From positions 186,001-250,000 of the forward strand of contig NZ_BCMF01000003.1 of NCBI RefSeq assembly GCF_002217925.1: 64,000 nucleotides of DNA, written 5' to 3'. The stretch comes from Secundilactobacillus mixtipabuli (GTDB lineage Bacteria; Bacillota; Bacilli; Lactobacillales; Lactobacillaceae). The position numbers were made by a program, and so were the translations under genes. Below the pieces are notes generated by a model. That model made no database searches, was not told the origin of the DNA, and was given only the letters and a program-made list of their open reading frames with translations. Shown one piece after another: positions 18,086 through 27,054 of the stretch; the first letter of the stretch is position 1, and the number at the start of each line of letters is the position of its first letter.

Positions 18086-19465
18086 ATGAAAGCTATTTTG
18101 AATTTATTTGTCAGTATTGCGTCTCAGCCGGCGATCTTAGTTGCTATCATTGCGATGCTGGGCCTCTTTTTACAAAAGAAGAAGACTACTGAAGTCATTC
18201 AAGGGACCATTAAGACCTTTGCCGGTTTCTTGGTGCTAACGGGTGGTGCCGGTATCCTGAGCAACTCCTTGCTGCCATTTGCGAAGATGTTTAAGTTTGC
18301 GCTGCACGTGCAAGGGGTGGTTCCTAGTAATGAAGCCGTGGTCGCGATGGCACTGGTAAAGTACGGCAGTACCACCGCTTTGATTATGTTAATGGGCATG
18401 ATTGTAAACGTTTTATTAGCCCGGTTTACGGCCTTTAAATACATTTTCCTAACGGGTCAGGCAATGTTATACATGTCCTGCATGACAGCCGTTATTTTGG
18501 TTAGCGCACACCTGGGAACCGGCTTAACGACCATCGTACTTGGCGGTGTCTTTGAAGGCACTTTGCTGACGATCACACCAGCGCTGACCCAGCCGTTCAT
18601 GCGCCGAATTACTGGCGGCGATGAAGTAGCAATGGGCCACACCGGCAATATTGGTTACGCTACGGCCGGATTAATGGGTAAGTGGTTTGGTAATCCCAAA
18701 AAGAGTACTGAAGATTTGGAAATCCCCAAGAGTCTTGGATTTTTGCGTGACTCCACCGTTTCAATTACCCTGCTGATGGGGATTGTTTATATTGTTTTAG
18801 CTATTATTGCGGGACCCGGTTTTGTTGAGAAAAATCTCAGTGCCGGATCAAATTATATTATTTACGCGTTAGTTCAAGCAGGGACCTTTGCGGCAGGTTT
18901 TGTGGTGGTCTTACAAGGTGTTCGGATGATCTTGGCTGAAATTGTGCCCGCCTTTCAAGGGATTGCCCAAAGGCTGGTACCGGATTCCAAACCCGCGTTG
19001 GATGTGCCCATCATTTTTCCATACGCGCCAAATGCTGTATTATTAGGCTTTTTTGTTAGTTTCATCGTTGGGACATTATCCATGTTTGCTATGATTGCGC
19101 TGGGAACCACCGTGATTATTCCAGGCGTTGTGGGTCACTTCTTCTGCGGTGCAGCTGCCGGTATCTATGGTAATTCTACTGGTGGCCGTCGCGGTGCGAT
19201 TATCGGCGCGACTGTGAATAGTTTACTCATCAGCTGGTTGCCACTGTTTATCCTGCCAGTTCTGGGGACACTCAAGCTATCAGCGTCGACTTTCGCCGAT
19301 ACCGACTACTTGATTCCCGGTATTTTGTTGGGCAACCTCGGCAGTTATGGTCAAGCAGGGATCATCACGGGAATTCTGATTTTCGTAATCTGTGTCTTGA
19401 TTGCCAGTCGAATTGTGACCGTTAAAAATCGCTCTAAGCAAACGACTGACGGTAATCACAACTAG
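18086..19465 (+). CDS. PTS EIIC component, ascorbate (UlaA/SgaT) family permease
   Basis: 459-aa membrane channel with about 11 hydrophobic segments. Family marks include GFLVLTGGAGILSNSLLPF near residue 46, GHTGNIGYATAGLMGKWFG at about 185-205, and VGHFFCGAAAGIYGNSTGGRRGA near 350-372. It moves L-ascorbate or a related sugar acid with phosphorylation by EIIB. GGGG lies before ATG 18086, 25 nt after EIIB. A perfect 8-bp hairpin directly follows its stop codon and separates it from the Enzyme I gene. Confidence 0.88.
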   Translation: MKAILNLFVSIASQPAILVAIIAMLGLFLQKKKTTEVIQGTIKTFAGFLVLTGGAGILSNSLLPFAKMFKFALHVQGVVPSNEAVVAMALVKYGSTTALIMLMGMIVNVLLARFTAFKYIFLTGQAMLYMSCMTAVILVSAHLGTGLTTIVLGGVFEGTLLTITPALTQPFMRRITGGDEVAMGHTGNIGYATAGLMGKWFGNPKKSTEDLEIPKSLGFLRDSTVSITLLMGIVYIVLAIIAGPGFVEKNLSAGSNYIIYALVQAGTFAAGFVVVLQGVRMILAEIVPAFQGIAQRLVPDSKPALDVPIIFPYAPNAVLLGFFVSFIVGTLSMFAMIALGTTVIIPGVVGHFFCGAAAGIYGNSTGGRRGAIIGATVNSLLISWLPLFILPVLGTLKLSASTFADTDYLIPGILLGNLGSYGQAGIITGILIFVICVLIASRIVTVKNRSKQTTDGNHN

Positions 19466-19484
19466 CTGACTGAGTGTCAGTCAG
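19466..19484 (+). promoter_or_regulatory. Intercistronic hairpin between EIIC and Enzyme I
   Basis: CTGACTGA-GTG-TCAGTCAG begins one base after the EIIC stop codon. There is no T run right after it, so it is more likely an RNA processing or stability element than a terminator. Confidence 0.5.
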
Positions 19485-19526
19485 TGTATCTAGTCAGTTA
19501 GATTTTTAGGAATAGGGGTAGCTATT

Positions 19527-21251
19527 TTGTCGATAAAACTTAAAGGAATTGCAGCCAGTGATGGCATAGGCATTGCTAAGGCCTACCTACTAGTCACACC
19601 GGATCTGAGTTTTAAAAAGGTGACGGTTGCTGATTCCGATACTGAGATCAACCGATTACACCAGGCACTTGAAACGTCAATTGAGGATTTAAAAACGATC
19701 AAAGGCAGGGCTGTTGGTCATTTAGATAAGGAAGTACTGGCCATTTTTGACGCCCATATTGCGCTGTTAACGGATCCAGAAATGATCAAACAAATTGAAC
19801 AGCTGATTAAAACACAGCACATCAACGCGGAAGCGGGTCTTAAAGCAGTTGCCGATCACTTCATTAATACCCTAGAAGCGATGAAAGAAAATCGGTACAT
19901 GCAGGAACGGGCCGCTGATGTCAGGGATGTCACTAAGCGGGTCTTGAGTCACTTACTCGGAAAAGAGCTGCCAGATCTAGCTGGAATTGACAGTCCGGTC
20001 ATTCTGGTTGCCCATGAAGTGACGCCATCCGACACGTCACAGATGAATAAGCAGTATATAAAGGGCATTATCACGGATTTAGGCGGTCGAACCAGTCATT
20101 CCGCCATCATGTCGCGGACCTTGGAAATCCCCGCTGTTGTCGGTGCTACTGATGCGACGCAACAGATTAAAAACGGTGACATGCTAATTTTAGACGGGTT
20201 AACCGGTGAAGCCATCGGTAGCCCAAGTCAGGCAGAAATTACCGATTATCAGAAACAGGCCCAGTATTTCGAGGCGCAACGGCGAGAGTGGGCCAAGCTA
20301 GTTGACGCGCCATCGGTATCGGCGGATGGCAAACAGTTTGAGATTGCCTCAAATATTGGGACGCCAACTGACCTAGGGGATGTGTTAAAAGCTGGTTCAG
20401 ACGCGATTGGCTTGTTCCGCTCCGAATTTTTGTACATGGATAGCAGTGATCTGCCCACCGAAGAGGCGCAGTTTGAAGCCTATAAGCGGGTGGTCAAAGT
20501 GATGAAGGGCAAACCCGTTGTGATTAGAACAATGGATATTGGTGGTGATAAATCGTTAAGTTATCTCCATTTGCCAGAAGAAATGAACCCCTTCTTAGGG
20601 TACCGAGCAATCCGGATCTCGCTGCAGCGACAAGAAGTCTTCCGGACACAGTTACGGGCCTTGATTCGGGCATCCCAATTTGGTCAGTTACGGATCATGT
20701 TCCCGATGATTGCGACGCTGGAAGAGTTTCGGCAGGCTAAGACCATTTTTACCGAAGAAAAGCACAAGTTGCAGGCGGATGAGCCAGGTATTGGCGATGA
20801 TATCAAACTAGGTATCATGATTGAAGTACCGGCTGCGGCCATCTTCGCTGAAGCGTTTGCTAAGGAAGTTGATTTCTTCAGCATTGGCACGAACGATTTG
20901 ATTCAGTATACGTTCGCGGCTGATCGCGGCAATGAATGTGTTTCTTACCTGTACCAACCCTATAATCCTGGGTTATTAAAACTGATCAAGCATGTGATCG
21001 ATGCCGCTCATCAGGAGGGCAAAATAGCAGCGATGTGCGGTGAAATGGCCGGCGATGCGGTAGCACTACCCTTACTGATGGGAATGGGCCTTGATGAGTA
21101 TTCAATGAGTTCCAGCTCAGTTCTGAGAACTCGGAGTACGATGAAATCGTTGGATACGGCTAAGTGCGCGCAACTGGTCGATCATGTCTTAGCCAATGCG
21201 TTAACTAATGAGGATACGAGAAAAATGGTGAAGGCATTTTTGAATAAGTAA
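19527..21251 (+). CDS. ptsI: PTS Enzyme I (phosphoenolpyruvate-protein phosphotransferase)
   Basis: 574 aa, full length. It moves phosphate from PEP to HPr. The active-site His191 is in GGRTSHSAIMSRT. The PEP-binding C-terminal barrel shows GLFRSEFLYM, TMDIGGDKSLSY, IGIMIEVPAAA-type and FSIGTNDLIQYTFAADR motifs, and Cys in AAMCGEMAGD. The start is TTG at 19527 with AGGGGT at 19515-19520. There is no ptsH next to it, so it is probably a second Enzyme I copy dedicated to the upstream PTS, with the housekeeping ptsHI elsewhere; that is inference. It ends at a strong terminator. Confidence 0.9.
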   Translation: MSIKLKGIAASDGIGIAKAYLLVTPDLSFKKVTVADSDTEINRLHQALETSIEDLKTIKGRAVGHLDKEVLAIFDAHIALLTDPEMIKQIEQLIKTQHINAEAGLKAVADHFINTLEAMKENRYMQERAADVRDVTKRVLSHLLGKELPDLAGIDSPVILVAHEVTPSDTSQMNKQYIKGIITDLGGRTSHSAIMSRTLEIPAVVGATDATQQIKNGDMLILDGLTGEAIGSPSQAEITDYQKQAQYFEAQRREWAKLVDAPSVSADGKQFEIASNIGTPTDLGDVLKAGSDAIGLFRSEFLYMDSSDLPTEEAQFEAYKRVVKVMKGKPVVIRTMDIGGDKSLSYLHLPEEMNPFLGYRAIRISLQRQEVFRTQLRALIRASQFGQLRIMFPMIATLEEFRQAKTIFTEEKHKLQADEPGIGDDIKLGIMIEVPAAAIFAEAFAKEVDFFSIGTNDLIQYTFAADRGNECVSYLYQPYNPGLLKLIKHVIDAAHQEGKIAAMCGEMAGDAVALPLLMGMGLDEYSMSSSSVLRTRSTMKSLDTAKCAQLVDHVLANALTNEDTRKMVKAFLNK

Positions 21252-21256
21252 TATTA

Positions 21257-21307
21257 AAGCGCGTGCGGCACGACTCATATTTTGAGTTGTGTCGCACACG
21301 CTTTTTT
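21257..21307 (+). terminator. Terminator of PTS operon
   Basis: AAGCGCGTGCGGCACGACTC pairs with GAGTTGTGTCGCACACGCTT around a short loop, followed by TTTTT. It may also serve the convergent binding-protein gene. Confidence 0.88.
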
Positions 21308-22214
21308 ATCGGGCTGCTTTCTGCGCACGTTGAACCTCGTTAAATTGAAGCATCATCCAGGTTTTGTAAGTTGTTCCAGCTGGCTGTGATTCAGTGACGC
21401 GAACAATTGGCACGCCGCTTTTCTTGGCTAGTGAAAGTAAATTCGTGGTCATTTTACTGATTTCTTGAGTATTAACAACGAAGAACGCAATTTTATGGTG
21501 GCGAATATCAGCTTGCATCTGCTTAATATCTTTAGGGGAAGGGTCGGTGTCATTTTGCACAGCCTGTGCGTAATGGTTGTTATTTTGACGATAACCCATC
21601 TCAGTGAGCGAATAATCGAACACCGGCTCACTGACATTGACTCGAGCCTGGCGACTGTTGCGCCGTAGCTGGGCGACTTTTTGGTCCAATGGCTTTAGCG
21701 ACTGAATGTAACGCTGCGCATTTCGCTTAAAGTAGGCTTTGTTTTGCGGCTGGCGTTTGCCAAATTGCTCAGCCAGCGCATTGGCTAACTTTGGCATTGT
21801 TTTCAGATTGTACCAAATATGTTCGTTATCACCATTTTGCTTGTTCATAATGCCTTGGGCAACGTTGATCTTGGTGGTGCCCGTACTATCAGCGGAGAGC
21901 CGGTTCATCCAGGTATCGTAGCCTAACCCATTATAAACAATCACGTTGGCTTTGCTGACGAGTTTCGCTGTATTAGTGGTTGGCTCATACTCATGGGGTT
22001 CCATGCTGGGCTTATCAATAATCGAAGTGACCGTTCCCTTATCGCCCAGAACGGCTTTGGCGGTTTCACCATAGAAATCTAATGAGGCCACCACGTTGAT
22101 CTGATGTGAATGTTGTGGTGCGGTGGTCTTTGATGTGCAGCCCGCTAGCATGGTTGCGATGAACGCAAGTGTTAGTAAAGTGCTGAATAATTTTTTGTAA
22201 CGCTTTAACAGCAT
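21306..22214 (-). CDS. Zinc/manganese-type ABC substrate-binding lipoprotein (ZnuA/AdcA family)
   Basis: 302-aa lipoprotein that captures a divalent metal outside the membrane. The signal peptide ends in MLAGC with Cys26. The cluster A-1 fold is seen in NVVASLDFYGETAKAVLGDK, MEPHEYEPTTNTAKLVSKANVIVYNGLGYDTW, and the C-terminal FVVNTQEISKMTTNLLSLAKKSGVPIVRVTE. His in MEPHEYEP and His in GDNEHIWY are likely ligands. There is no His-rich loop. The permease and ATPase genes are absent nearby, so it is an orphan component. GGAGGC lies upstream of ATG 22214, and a palindromic operator-like site precedes it. Confidence 0.85.
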   Translation of the reverse strand: MLLKRYKKLFSTLLTLAFIATMLAGCTSKTTAPQHSHQINVVASLDFYGETAKAVLGDKGTVTSIIDKPSMEPHEYEPTTNTAKLVSKANVIVYNGLGYDTWMNRLSADSTGTTKINVAQGIMNKQNGDNEHIWYNLKTMPKLANALAEQFGKRQPQNKAYFKRNAQRYIQSLKPLDQKVAQLRRNSRQARVNVSEPVFDYSLTEMGYRQNNNHYAQAVQNDTDPSPKDIKQMQADIRHHKIAFFVVNTQEISKMTTNLLSLAKKSGVPIVRVTESQPAGTTYKTWMMLQFNEVQRAQKAAR

Positions 22215-22232
22215 CGTGGCTGCCTCCTAAGT

Positions 22233-22257
22233 TAAATGATAATAGTTACCATTAATA
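22233..22257 (-). promoter_or_regulatory. Candidate metal-responsive operator over the binding-protein promoter
   Basis: AATGATAA-TAG-TTACCATT at 22235-22253 is a near-perfect palindrome (7 of 8 arm bases), placed 20-40 nt upstream of the start and overlapping the AT-rich -10 area. Fur/Zur/MntR-type sites look like this. Which regulator binds cannot be said. Confidence 0.45.
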
Positions 22258-22347
22258 TAGAATACCACAATTGAACAGCTTGATTCTAGACAAGCAGTTA
22301 TTTTAAATGACTTTGCCTAGTGTAGGATGGTATTTACTTCATAGACC

Positions 22348-23496
22348 TTATTTAATTTGGATACTGTTAATTAAGCGACCAACATTTTCTGCTAACAATG
22401 CTAGGTTCTTTGGTCCGTTCTTAATAGCAGCCTCTAAAGTGACAACGCCGGGGACAATTGGAAAAATTGCATCGATGCTACGCTTATCATAGAGACTATC
22501 GATTCCCTCGCCAACGTTGCCAGCTAGGACAATAACGGGCGCCGTTGGGGCAACCGACTTAGTTGCCCGCGCGACACCATAGGGGGTCTTACCAAACTTG
22601 GTTTGATAATCGATGCCGCCTTCACCTGTAAAGACAAAGTCGGCATTTTGAGCCCGTTGCTTTAAGTGAGAATAGTCAACAACGATGTCGATCCCCCGTT
22701 GCATTTCAGCGTTGGTGAAGGCTAATAGGCCTGCACCAAGGCCACCGGCTGCGCCAGCGCCTGGACGATTAGCTAAATCAAGGTGTAGGTCACGGTTGAT
22801 GATATCAGCATAGTGTTTGAGATTGGCATCCAAGGTTTTTACCATTGCCGGTGTTGCGCCTTTTTGAGGACCAAAGACGGCGGATGCGCCATCTGGTCCA
22901 GTTAGTGGGTTGGTGACGTCTGAGGCAATAATGATTTTAGTTGTCGCTATGAATGGTGTAATCGTTGTGGTATCGATTTGGTTTAAACGATGGAGCTGTC
23001 CACCGCCAAAGGGTAATTCATGATGATCCTCGTCTAATAATTTAATCCCTAAAGCCTGTGCCATTCCTGCGCCACCATCGTTGGTTGCACTACCGCCAAT
23101 CCCCAGAATAATTCGCTTAATCCCCCGAGACATCGCGTCCAGCATCAGTTCGCCGGTGCCGTAAGTTGTTGTGATTAGGGGATTATGTGTCTGGTCATTG
23201 ACAAATTGAAGCCCACTGGCAGCAGCCATTTCAATCACCGCAGTTTCCTGATCACCCAGGATCCCGTAGGTTGCCTGAACGGTTGTCGCCAGCGGTCCTG
23301 TGACGTGTTTCCTAATCAGCTGACCATTCGTGGCGTCAACCAGTGATTGAACGGTACCTTCACCACCGTCAGCCATGGGCACTTTTTCGAATTCGGCAGC
23401 TGGGAAAACCCGCTGTAGCCCTAATTGAATGGCATCGGCAGCTTCCTTGGCTGTCATGCCACCTTTGAAAGAGTCGGGCGCAATCACAAATTTCAT
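22348..23496 (-). CDS. Glycerate kinase (GlxK/GarK family)
   Basis: 382-aa cytosolic enzyme that phosphorylates D-glycerate with ATP, giving 2- or 3-phosphoglycerate. Family marks: MKFVIAPDSFKGGMTAKEAA at the N-terminus, VPMADGGEGTVQSLV near 43, GIGGSATNDGGAGMAQALG at about 125, GPDGASAVFGPQKGA near 190, and FTGEGGIDYQTKFGKTP near 280. ATG 23496 follows AGGAGGA by 7 nt; longer starts have no support. It has its own promoter (TATAAT, plus-strand 23531-23536) after the transaldolase terminator, so it is not strictly in the tkt operon. Confidence 0.9.
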   Translation of the reverse strand: MKFVIAPDSFKGGMTAKEAADAIQLGLQRVFPAAEFEKVPMADGGEGTVQSLVDATNGQLIRKHVTGPLATTVQATYGILGDQETAVIEMAAASGLQFVNDQTHNPLITTTYGTGELMLDAMSRGIKRIILGIGGSATNDGGAGMAQALGIKLLDEDHHELPFGGGQLHRLNQIDTTTITPFIATTKIIIASDVTNPLTGPDGASAVFGPQKGATPAMVKTLDANLKHYADIINRDLHLDLANRPGAGAAGGLGAGLLAFTNAEMQRGIDIVVDYSHLKQRAQNADFVFTGEGGIDYQTKFGKTPYGVARATKSVAPTAPVIVLAGNVGEGIDSLYDKRSIDAIFPIVPGVVTLEAAIKNGPKNLALLAENVGRLINSIQIK

Positions 23497-23571
23497 CTTC
23501 CGTTCCTCCTGTCGTTGCATGTAGCTCACTATTATAGTCGTTACAATCAGTGCTGTGAAGTTGAGTCAAAT

Positions 23572-23603
23572 AAAAACCGCCTACTAATCAGTAGACGGTT
23601 TTT
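23572..23603 (-). terminator. Terminator of transketolase-transaldolase operon
   Basis: AAAAACCG.CTACT pairs with AGTAG.CGGTTTTT around AATC. On the minus strand it ends in a T run and lies between the transaldolase and glycerate kinase genes. Confidence 0.85.
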
Positions 23604-23621
23604 CAGTAATTGTTAAGCTAA

Positions 23622-24344
23622 TTAACCCAAAATCTTCAAACCAGTGGCTTCAATATCAGCGGCGAAGCCCTTAACGGTATTCATCGTTATATCATCGCCG
23701 GTTTGACCAGCTTTTGCAACTAATTTATCAATAATGGTCGGTGGCACGGTAATGATGTCTACGCCGTACTGTTCGGCCTGGGTAATGCTGTAAACTTCAC
23801 GGGTACTTGCCCAAAGCAGTTCAACGTCAGAACGGTCCTTAGTCAAGGCAACGCTTTGTTCGACGAACGGAATTGGGTCGATACCGGCATCAGCAACCCG
23901 GCCCACAAAAATCGATACAATGCTTGGCGTACCAGGTACGATAGCGTCAACGCTTTCCTTCACTTGATCGACTGTCGCAATGGCAGTGACGTTAACTTGA
24001 ACGCCATCGGCTGTCAAATCATGGATGAGATCAGTCGTTGGTTCACCAGAAGTGGTCCGGATTGGAATCTTAACGTAGACGTGCGGGCCAAGGTTATGGA
24101 GCATTTTAGCTTCCTTGAGCATCGTGTCGTAGTCGTTACTGAACACTTCAAACGAGATGGCCTCGTCAGGGAAGGTGGCGACGGCTTCCTTAGCAAATGT
24201 CAGGTAGTCAGTGACCCCAGCCTTCTTCAGTAAGCTAGGGTTAGTGGTAAAGCCAGTTACAAAATCATTTTTATTGATGGCCTTCATATCTTCCAAGTCA
24301 GCGCCATCAGAGTAAATTTTGGTGTTAAATGTTAATTTTGCCAT
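23622..24344 (-). CDS. Transaldolase / fructose-6-phosphate aldolase family (TalC-like)
   Basis: 240-aa class I aldolase. Its active-site Lys is in YVKIPIRTTSG and the N-terminal GFTTNPSLLKKAG is a family hallmark. FVGRVADAGIDPIPFV and WASTREVYSI are also typical. Together with transketolase it interconverts pentose and hexose phosphates in the cytosol. ATG 24344 is used because GAGGTG at 24352-24357 is well placed; the GTG at 24356 is part of that ribosome site. The gene starts 21 nt after the transketolase stop and is co-transcribed. Confidence 0.88.
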   Translation of the reverse strand: MAKLTFNTKIYSDGADLEDMKAINKNDFVTGFTTNPSLLKKAGVTDYLTFAKEAVATFPDEAISFEVFSNDYDTMLKEAKMLHNLGPHVYVKIPIRTTSGEPTTDLIHDLTADGVQVNVTAIATVDQVKESVDAIVPGTPSIVSIFVGRVADAGIDPIPFVEQSVALTKDRSDVELLWASTREVYSITQAEQYGVDIITVPPTIIDKLVAKAGQTGDDITMNTVKGFAADIEATGLKILG

Positions 24345-24365
24345 GTTATTATTCACCTCATAAAT

Positions 24366-26375
24366 TTAAGCTTTAGCAGCAGTTTCACTAAATGCTTTTA
24401 AGTAGGTTGCAGCCACATTATCAGCAGTGAACCCGAAATGTTTCATGATTGCGTCAGCGTTGCCAGATTCACCGAAACGGTTGTTGATTCCCACCGTTTT
24501 ACCCTGCAGGCCAACATAGTGTTCCCAGCCGTATGAAGTTCCCATTTCAACGGCAACACGACGGGTCACAGCACTTGGCAGGACTTGTTCACGGTATTCG
24601 GCAGGCTGAGCATCGAAAAGTTCAAATGATGGCAGTGAGACTACTGAAACATCGTGGCCGGCATCACTGAGCTGCTTTTGGGCTGCCAGTGCCAGTTGGA
24701 CTTCAGAACCGGTAGCAATCAAAATCCCTTCAGGTGTAGCGTTCTTTGCGGGTGATAAGACATAGCCACCGCGCTGAACACCCTCAGCTGCCAAAGTATC
24801 AGACTGTGGTAAGGTTGGCAGATTTTGACGCGTTAATACAAGCATCGTTGGTGTTTCAGTCGAGGCTAGCGCAACCTTCCAAGCCGCAATGGCTTCATTG
24901 ATATCTGCTGGTCGAATCACGTTAACGTTTGGCATAGCGCGGAAACTCATTAATTGTTCAATTGGTTCGTGAGTTGGGCCATCTTCCCCAACAGCAATGG
25001 AGTCGTGGGTGAAGACAAATGTTGACGGGATTCTCATAATGGCAGCTAAGCGAATCGCGGCCCGCATGTAATCTGAGAACACGAAGAAGGTGCTGGCATA
25101 AGGCCGAACGCCGCCATGTAGCATCATACCATTAACGGCAGCGGCTTCTGCAAATTCACGAACGCCGAACCAAACGTTTTTGCCGAGAAGATCATCAGGT
25201 TCGAAGGCATCAGCAGATTTGACGTTAGTCTTATTTGATGAGAACAAGTCCGCGCTGCCACCCCAAAAACTAGGGAGCTGTTCTGAAATCGCGGTAATGA
25301 TCCGTTGACTGGTATTCCGACCGGATTCAGATTCACCGACGTGGCTGACAGGTAGTTGGATGTCAGTTGAAAGGGGCTTCAAACTTTGTAGAAATTGTTC
25401 AGCGAGTTCTGAATACTGAGCAGAATAATTGCCAAACAGTGCTTGCCACTGCTGTTCACTGGCGATGCCGCGCTGTTTAACGTTGGTTTCGAAGTTCTGG
25501 CGAACATCATCTGGAATATCAAATGGTTCATAGTCCCAGCCGAGTTTTTCACGGGTAGCGGCCATGTTATCACCTAGCGGCTTACCGTGAACACCGTTTG
25601 TACCGGCGTTAGGCGCACCGAAGCCGATGATCGTTTTAACGTCAATTAAAGTTGGCTGATCGGTGTTTTGCTTGGCAGCTTCAATGGCGGCGTTAATCGC
25701 CTCTGGATCATTGCCATCAGCAACGTGCAGAACCTGCCAGTTGTAGGCTTCAAAGCGTTTTGGTGTATCGTCAGTGAAAGCCATGTCTGTGGGACCATCT
25801 AATGAGACACTGTTATCGTCATATAAGACGATCAGTTTGCCTAATTTAAGATGACCAGCAAGGCTGGCGGCTTCGTGTGAGATGCCTTCCATTAAATCAC
25901 CATCACCAGCAAGAGCATAAGTGTAGTGATCCACGATGTTAAAGCCGGGTTGGTTGTATTGGGCGGCTAAATGCGTTTCAGCCATTGCCATACCAACCGC
26001 CATGCCTAAGCCTTGTCCTAAAGGACCCGTAGTGGCTTCGACACCATCCGTCATACCGTATTCAGGGTGACCAGGCGTTTTACTGCCCAATTGTCTGAAC
26101 TGTTTTAAGTCGTCAATCGTCAGGTTAAAACTTGAAAGGTGTAATAAGCTGTACAGCAAAGATGAGCCGTGTCCGGCTGATAAAATAAACCGGTCGCGGT
26201 TAGGCCATTGCTGATCAGTAGGGTTAATGTTTAGCTGTTTAGTCCACAGAGTGTACGCCATTGGTGCAGCACCAAGGGGTAATCCGGGATGGCCAGAATT
26301 GGCTTTTTGAATCATATCAACGCTTAAGAATCTTAAGGCGTTGATTGACTTTTGGTCTAGGCTACTATTTTGCAA
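24366..26375 (-). CDS. tkt: Transketolase
   Basis: 669-aa thiamin-diphosphate enzyme of the pentose phosphate pathway. The N-terminus has [22 protein letters not shown]. The ThDP-binding motif [20 protein letters not shown] and [17 protein letters not shown] follow. In the pyrimidine domain, [24 protein letters not shown] and [21 protein letters not shown] are intact. The start is TTG at 26375 behind TAGGAG; this is chosen because the longer frame runs back through a consensus promoter at 26401-26429. It needs thiamin diphosphate, and a TPP riboswitch lies 500 bp away on the other strand. First gene of the tkt-tal operon. Confidence 0.92.
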   Translation of the reverse strand: MQNSSLDQKSINALRFLSVDMIQKANSGHPGLPLGAAPMAYTLWTKQLNINPTDQQWPNRDRFILSAGHGSSLLYSLLHLSSFNLTIDDLKQFRQLGSKTPGHPEYGMTDGVEATTGPLGQGLGMAVGMAMAETHLAAQYNQPGFNIVDHYTYALAGDGDLMEGISHEAASLAGHLKLGKLIVLYDDNSVSLDGPTDMAFTDDTPKRFEAYNWQVLHVADGNDPEAINAAIEAAKQNTDQPTLIDVKTIIGFGAPNAGTNGVHGKPLGDNMAATREKLGWDYEPFDIPDDVRQNFETNVKQRGIASEQQWQALFGNYSAQYSELAEQFLQSLKPLSTDIQLPVSHVGESESGRNTSQRIITAISEQLPSFWGGSADLFSSNKTNVKSADAFEPDDLLGKNVWFGVREFAEAAAVNGMMLHGGVRPYASTFFVFSDYMRAAIRLAAIMRIPSTFVFTHDSIAVGEDGPTHEPIEQLMSFRAMPNVNVIRPADINEAIAAWKVALASTETPTMLVLTRQNLPTLPQSDTLAAEGVQRGGYVLSPAKNATPEGILIATGSEVQLALAAQKQLSDAGHDVSVVSLPSFELFDAQPAEYREQVLPSAVTRRVAVEMGTSYGWEHYVGLQGKTVGINNRFGESGNADAIMKHFGFTADNVAATYLKAFSETAAKA

Positions 26376-26400
26376 GTTAATCACGCTCCTATGCCTTAGA

Positions 26401-26429
26401 AATATAAGGTAACTAACGGGATATGTCAA
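26401..26429 (-). promoter_or_regulatory. Promoter of transketolase-transaldolase operon
   Basis: On the minus strand TTGACA (26429-26424), 17-bp spacer, TATATT (26406-26401), about 25 nt before the TTG start codon. Confidence 0.8.
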
Positions 26430-26860
26430 CTCAAGTATACTCAATGGTATAGTTAAAATATCCGGTTGTTTCATTACCTTTTTCATTAAATTTTATTTTC
26501 TGGAAAGCTTGAATGAATGGGCTTTTTCGGTCAATAAAAGCAATCAGTTAGATTGCTATGAAAATTTCAGGGCATTAAGCGAAAGTAAGAAATAGTTTTC
26601 AATTGCGGCTAAATTCGGGAAACACGTTGAACTTAACTTTGGGAAGGTCTAATAAGTCAAAAAGTTAATGAAAACAAGTTACATAAGGGAAGTCAGACTG
26701 AAATCTGGGAAGATAGTCTGTCGTTTTCATGAAAATTTCAACCTATCAGTATTTATTAAAGGAACATTAAAGAAATTATTTGAAAAGTTTAATTAATAGT
26801 ACCACGTCGACTAGCTTTTACAAGTGAAAATGATACTTTTTTGTGGTTGCAGCGAAAAAA
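26430..26860. other. Non-coding AT-rich spacer between tkt promoter and TPP riboswitch
   Basis: No open frame with a ribosome site is seen on either strand. TGAAAATTTCA occurs twice (about 26558 and 26728), and a weak hairpin is made by CAGACT and AGTCTG near 26695-26720. Nothing else is recognised. Confidence 0.5.
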
Positions 26861-26865
26861 CATGC

Positions 26866-26871
26866 TATACT
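26866..26871 (+). promoter_or_regulatory. -10 box of TPP riboswitch-tenA transcript
   Basis: TATACT at 26866-26871, with TTGTGG about 19 bp upstream as a poor -35. Confidence 0.5.
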
Positions 26872-26883
26872 CAACGTATATTA

Positions 26884-26966
26884 ACTAGGGGCGCAAATTG
26901 CTGAGACGGTCATGGACCGAACCCTTCGAACCTGTGAGTTAACCCTCGCGAAGGAAAGTTAACGTG
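26884..26966 (+). ncRNA. TPP riboswitch (THI element)
   Basis: The conserved core is present in order: GGGGC, GCTGAGA at about 26899-26905, ACCC then TTCGAACCTG near 26931-26953, and GCGAAGGAAAGTTAACG after it. It binds thiamin pyrophosphate. The terminator hairpin that follows makes this a transcription-attenuation switch that shuts off tenA when TPP is plentiful. Confidence 0.93.
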
Positions 26967-26984
26967 ATTTTTTGCGATAAAACT

Positions 26985-27016
26985 GCCGACCGGGGTCCTA
27001 TTCCTGGTCGGCTTTT
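26985..27016 (+). terminator. Riboswitch expression-platform terminator
   Basis: GCCGACC (26985-26991) pairs with GGTCGGC (27006-27012), followed by TTTT, between the aptamer and tenA. Confidence 0.85.
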
Positions 27017-27054
27017 CTATTCAGCAGTTTTCGTCGCTTGAGGAGGTTTTTTTA

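Noticed and set aside
23856-24233. 125-codon plus-strand open frame opposite transaldolase
   Set aside because: It lies wholly within a conserved gene on the other strand and has no ribosome site or family resemblance.
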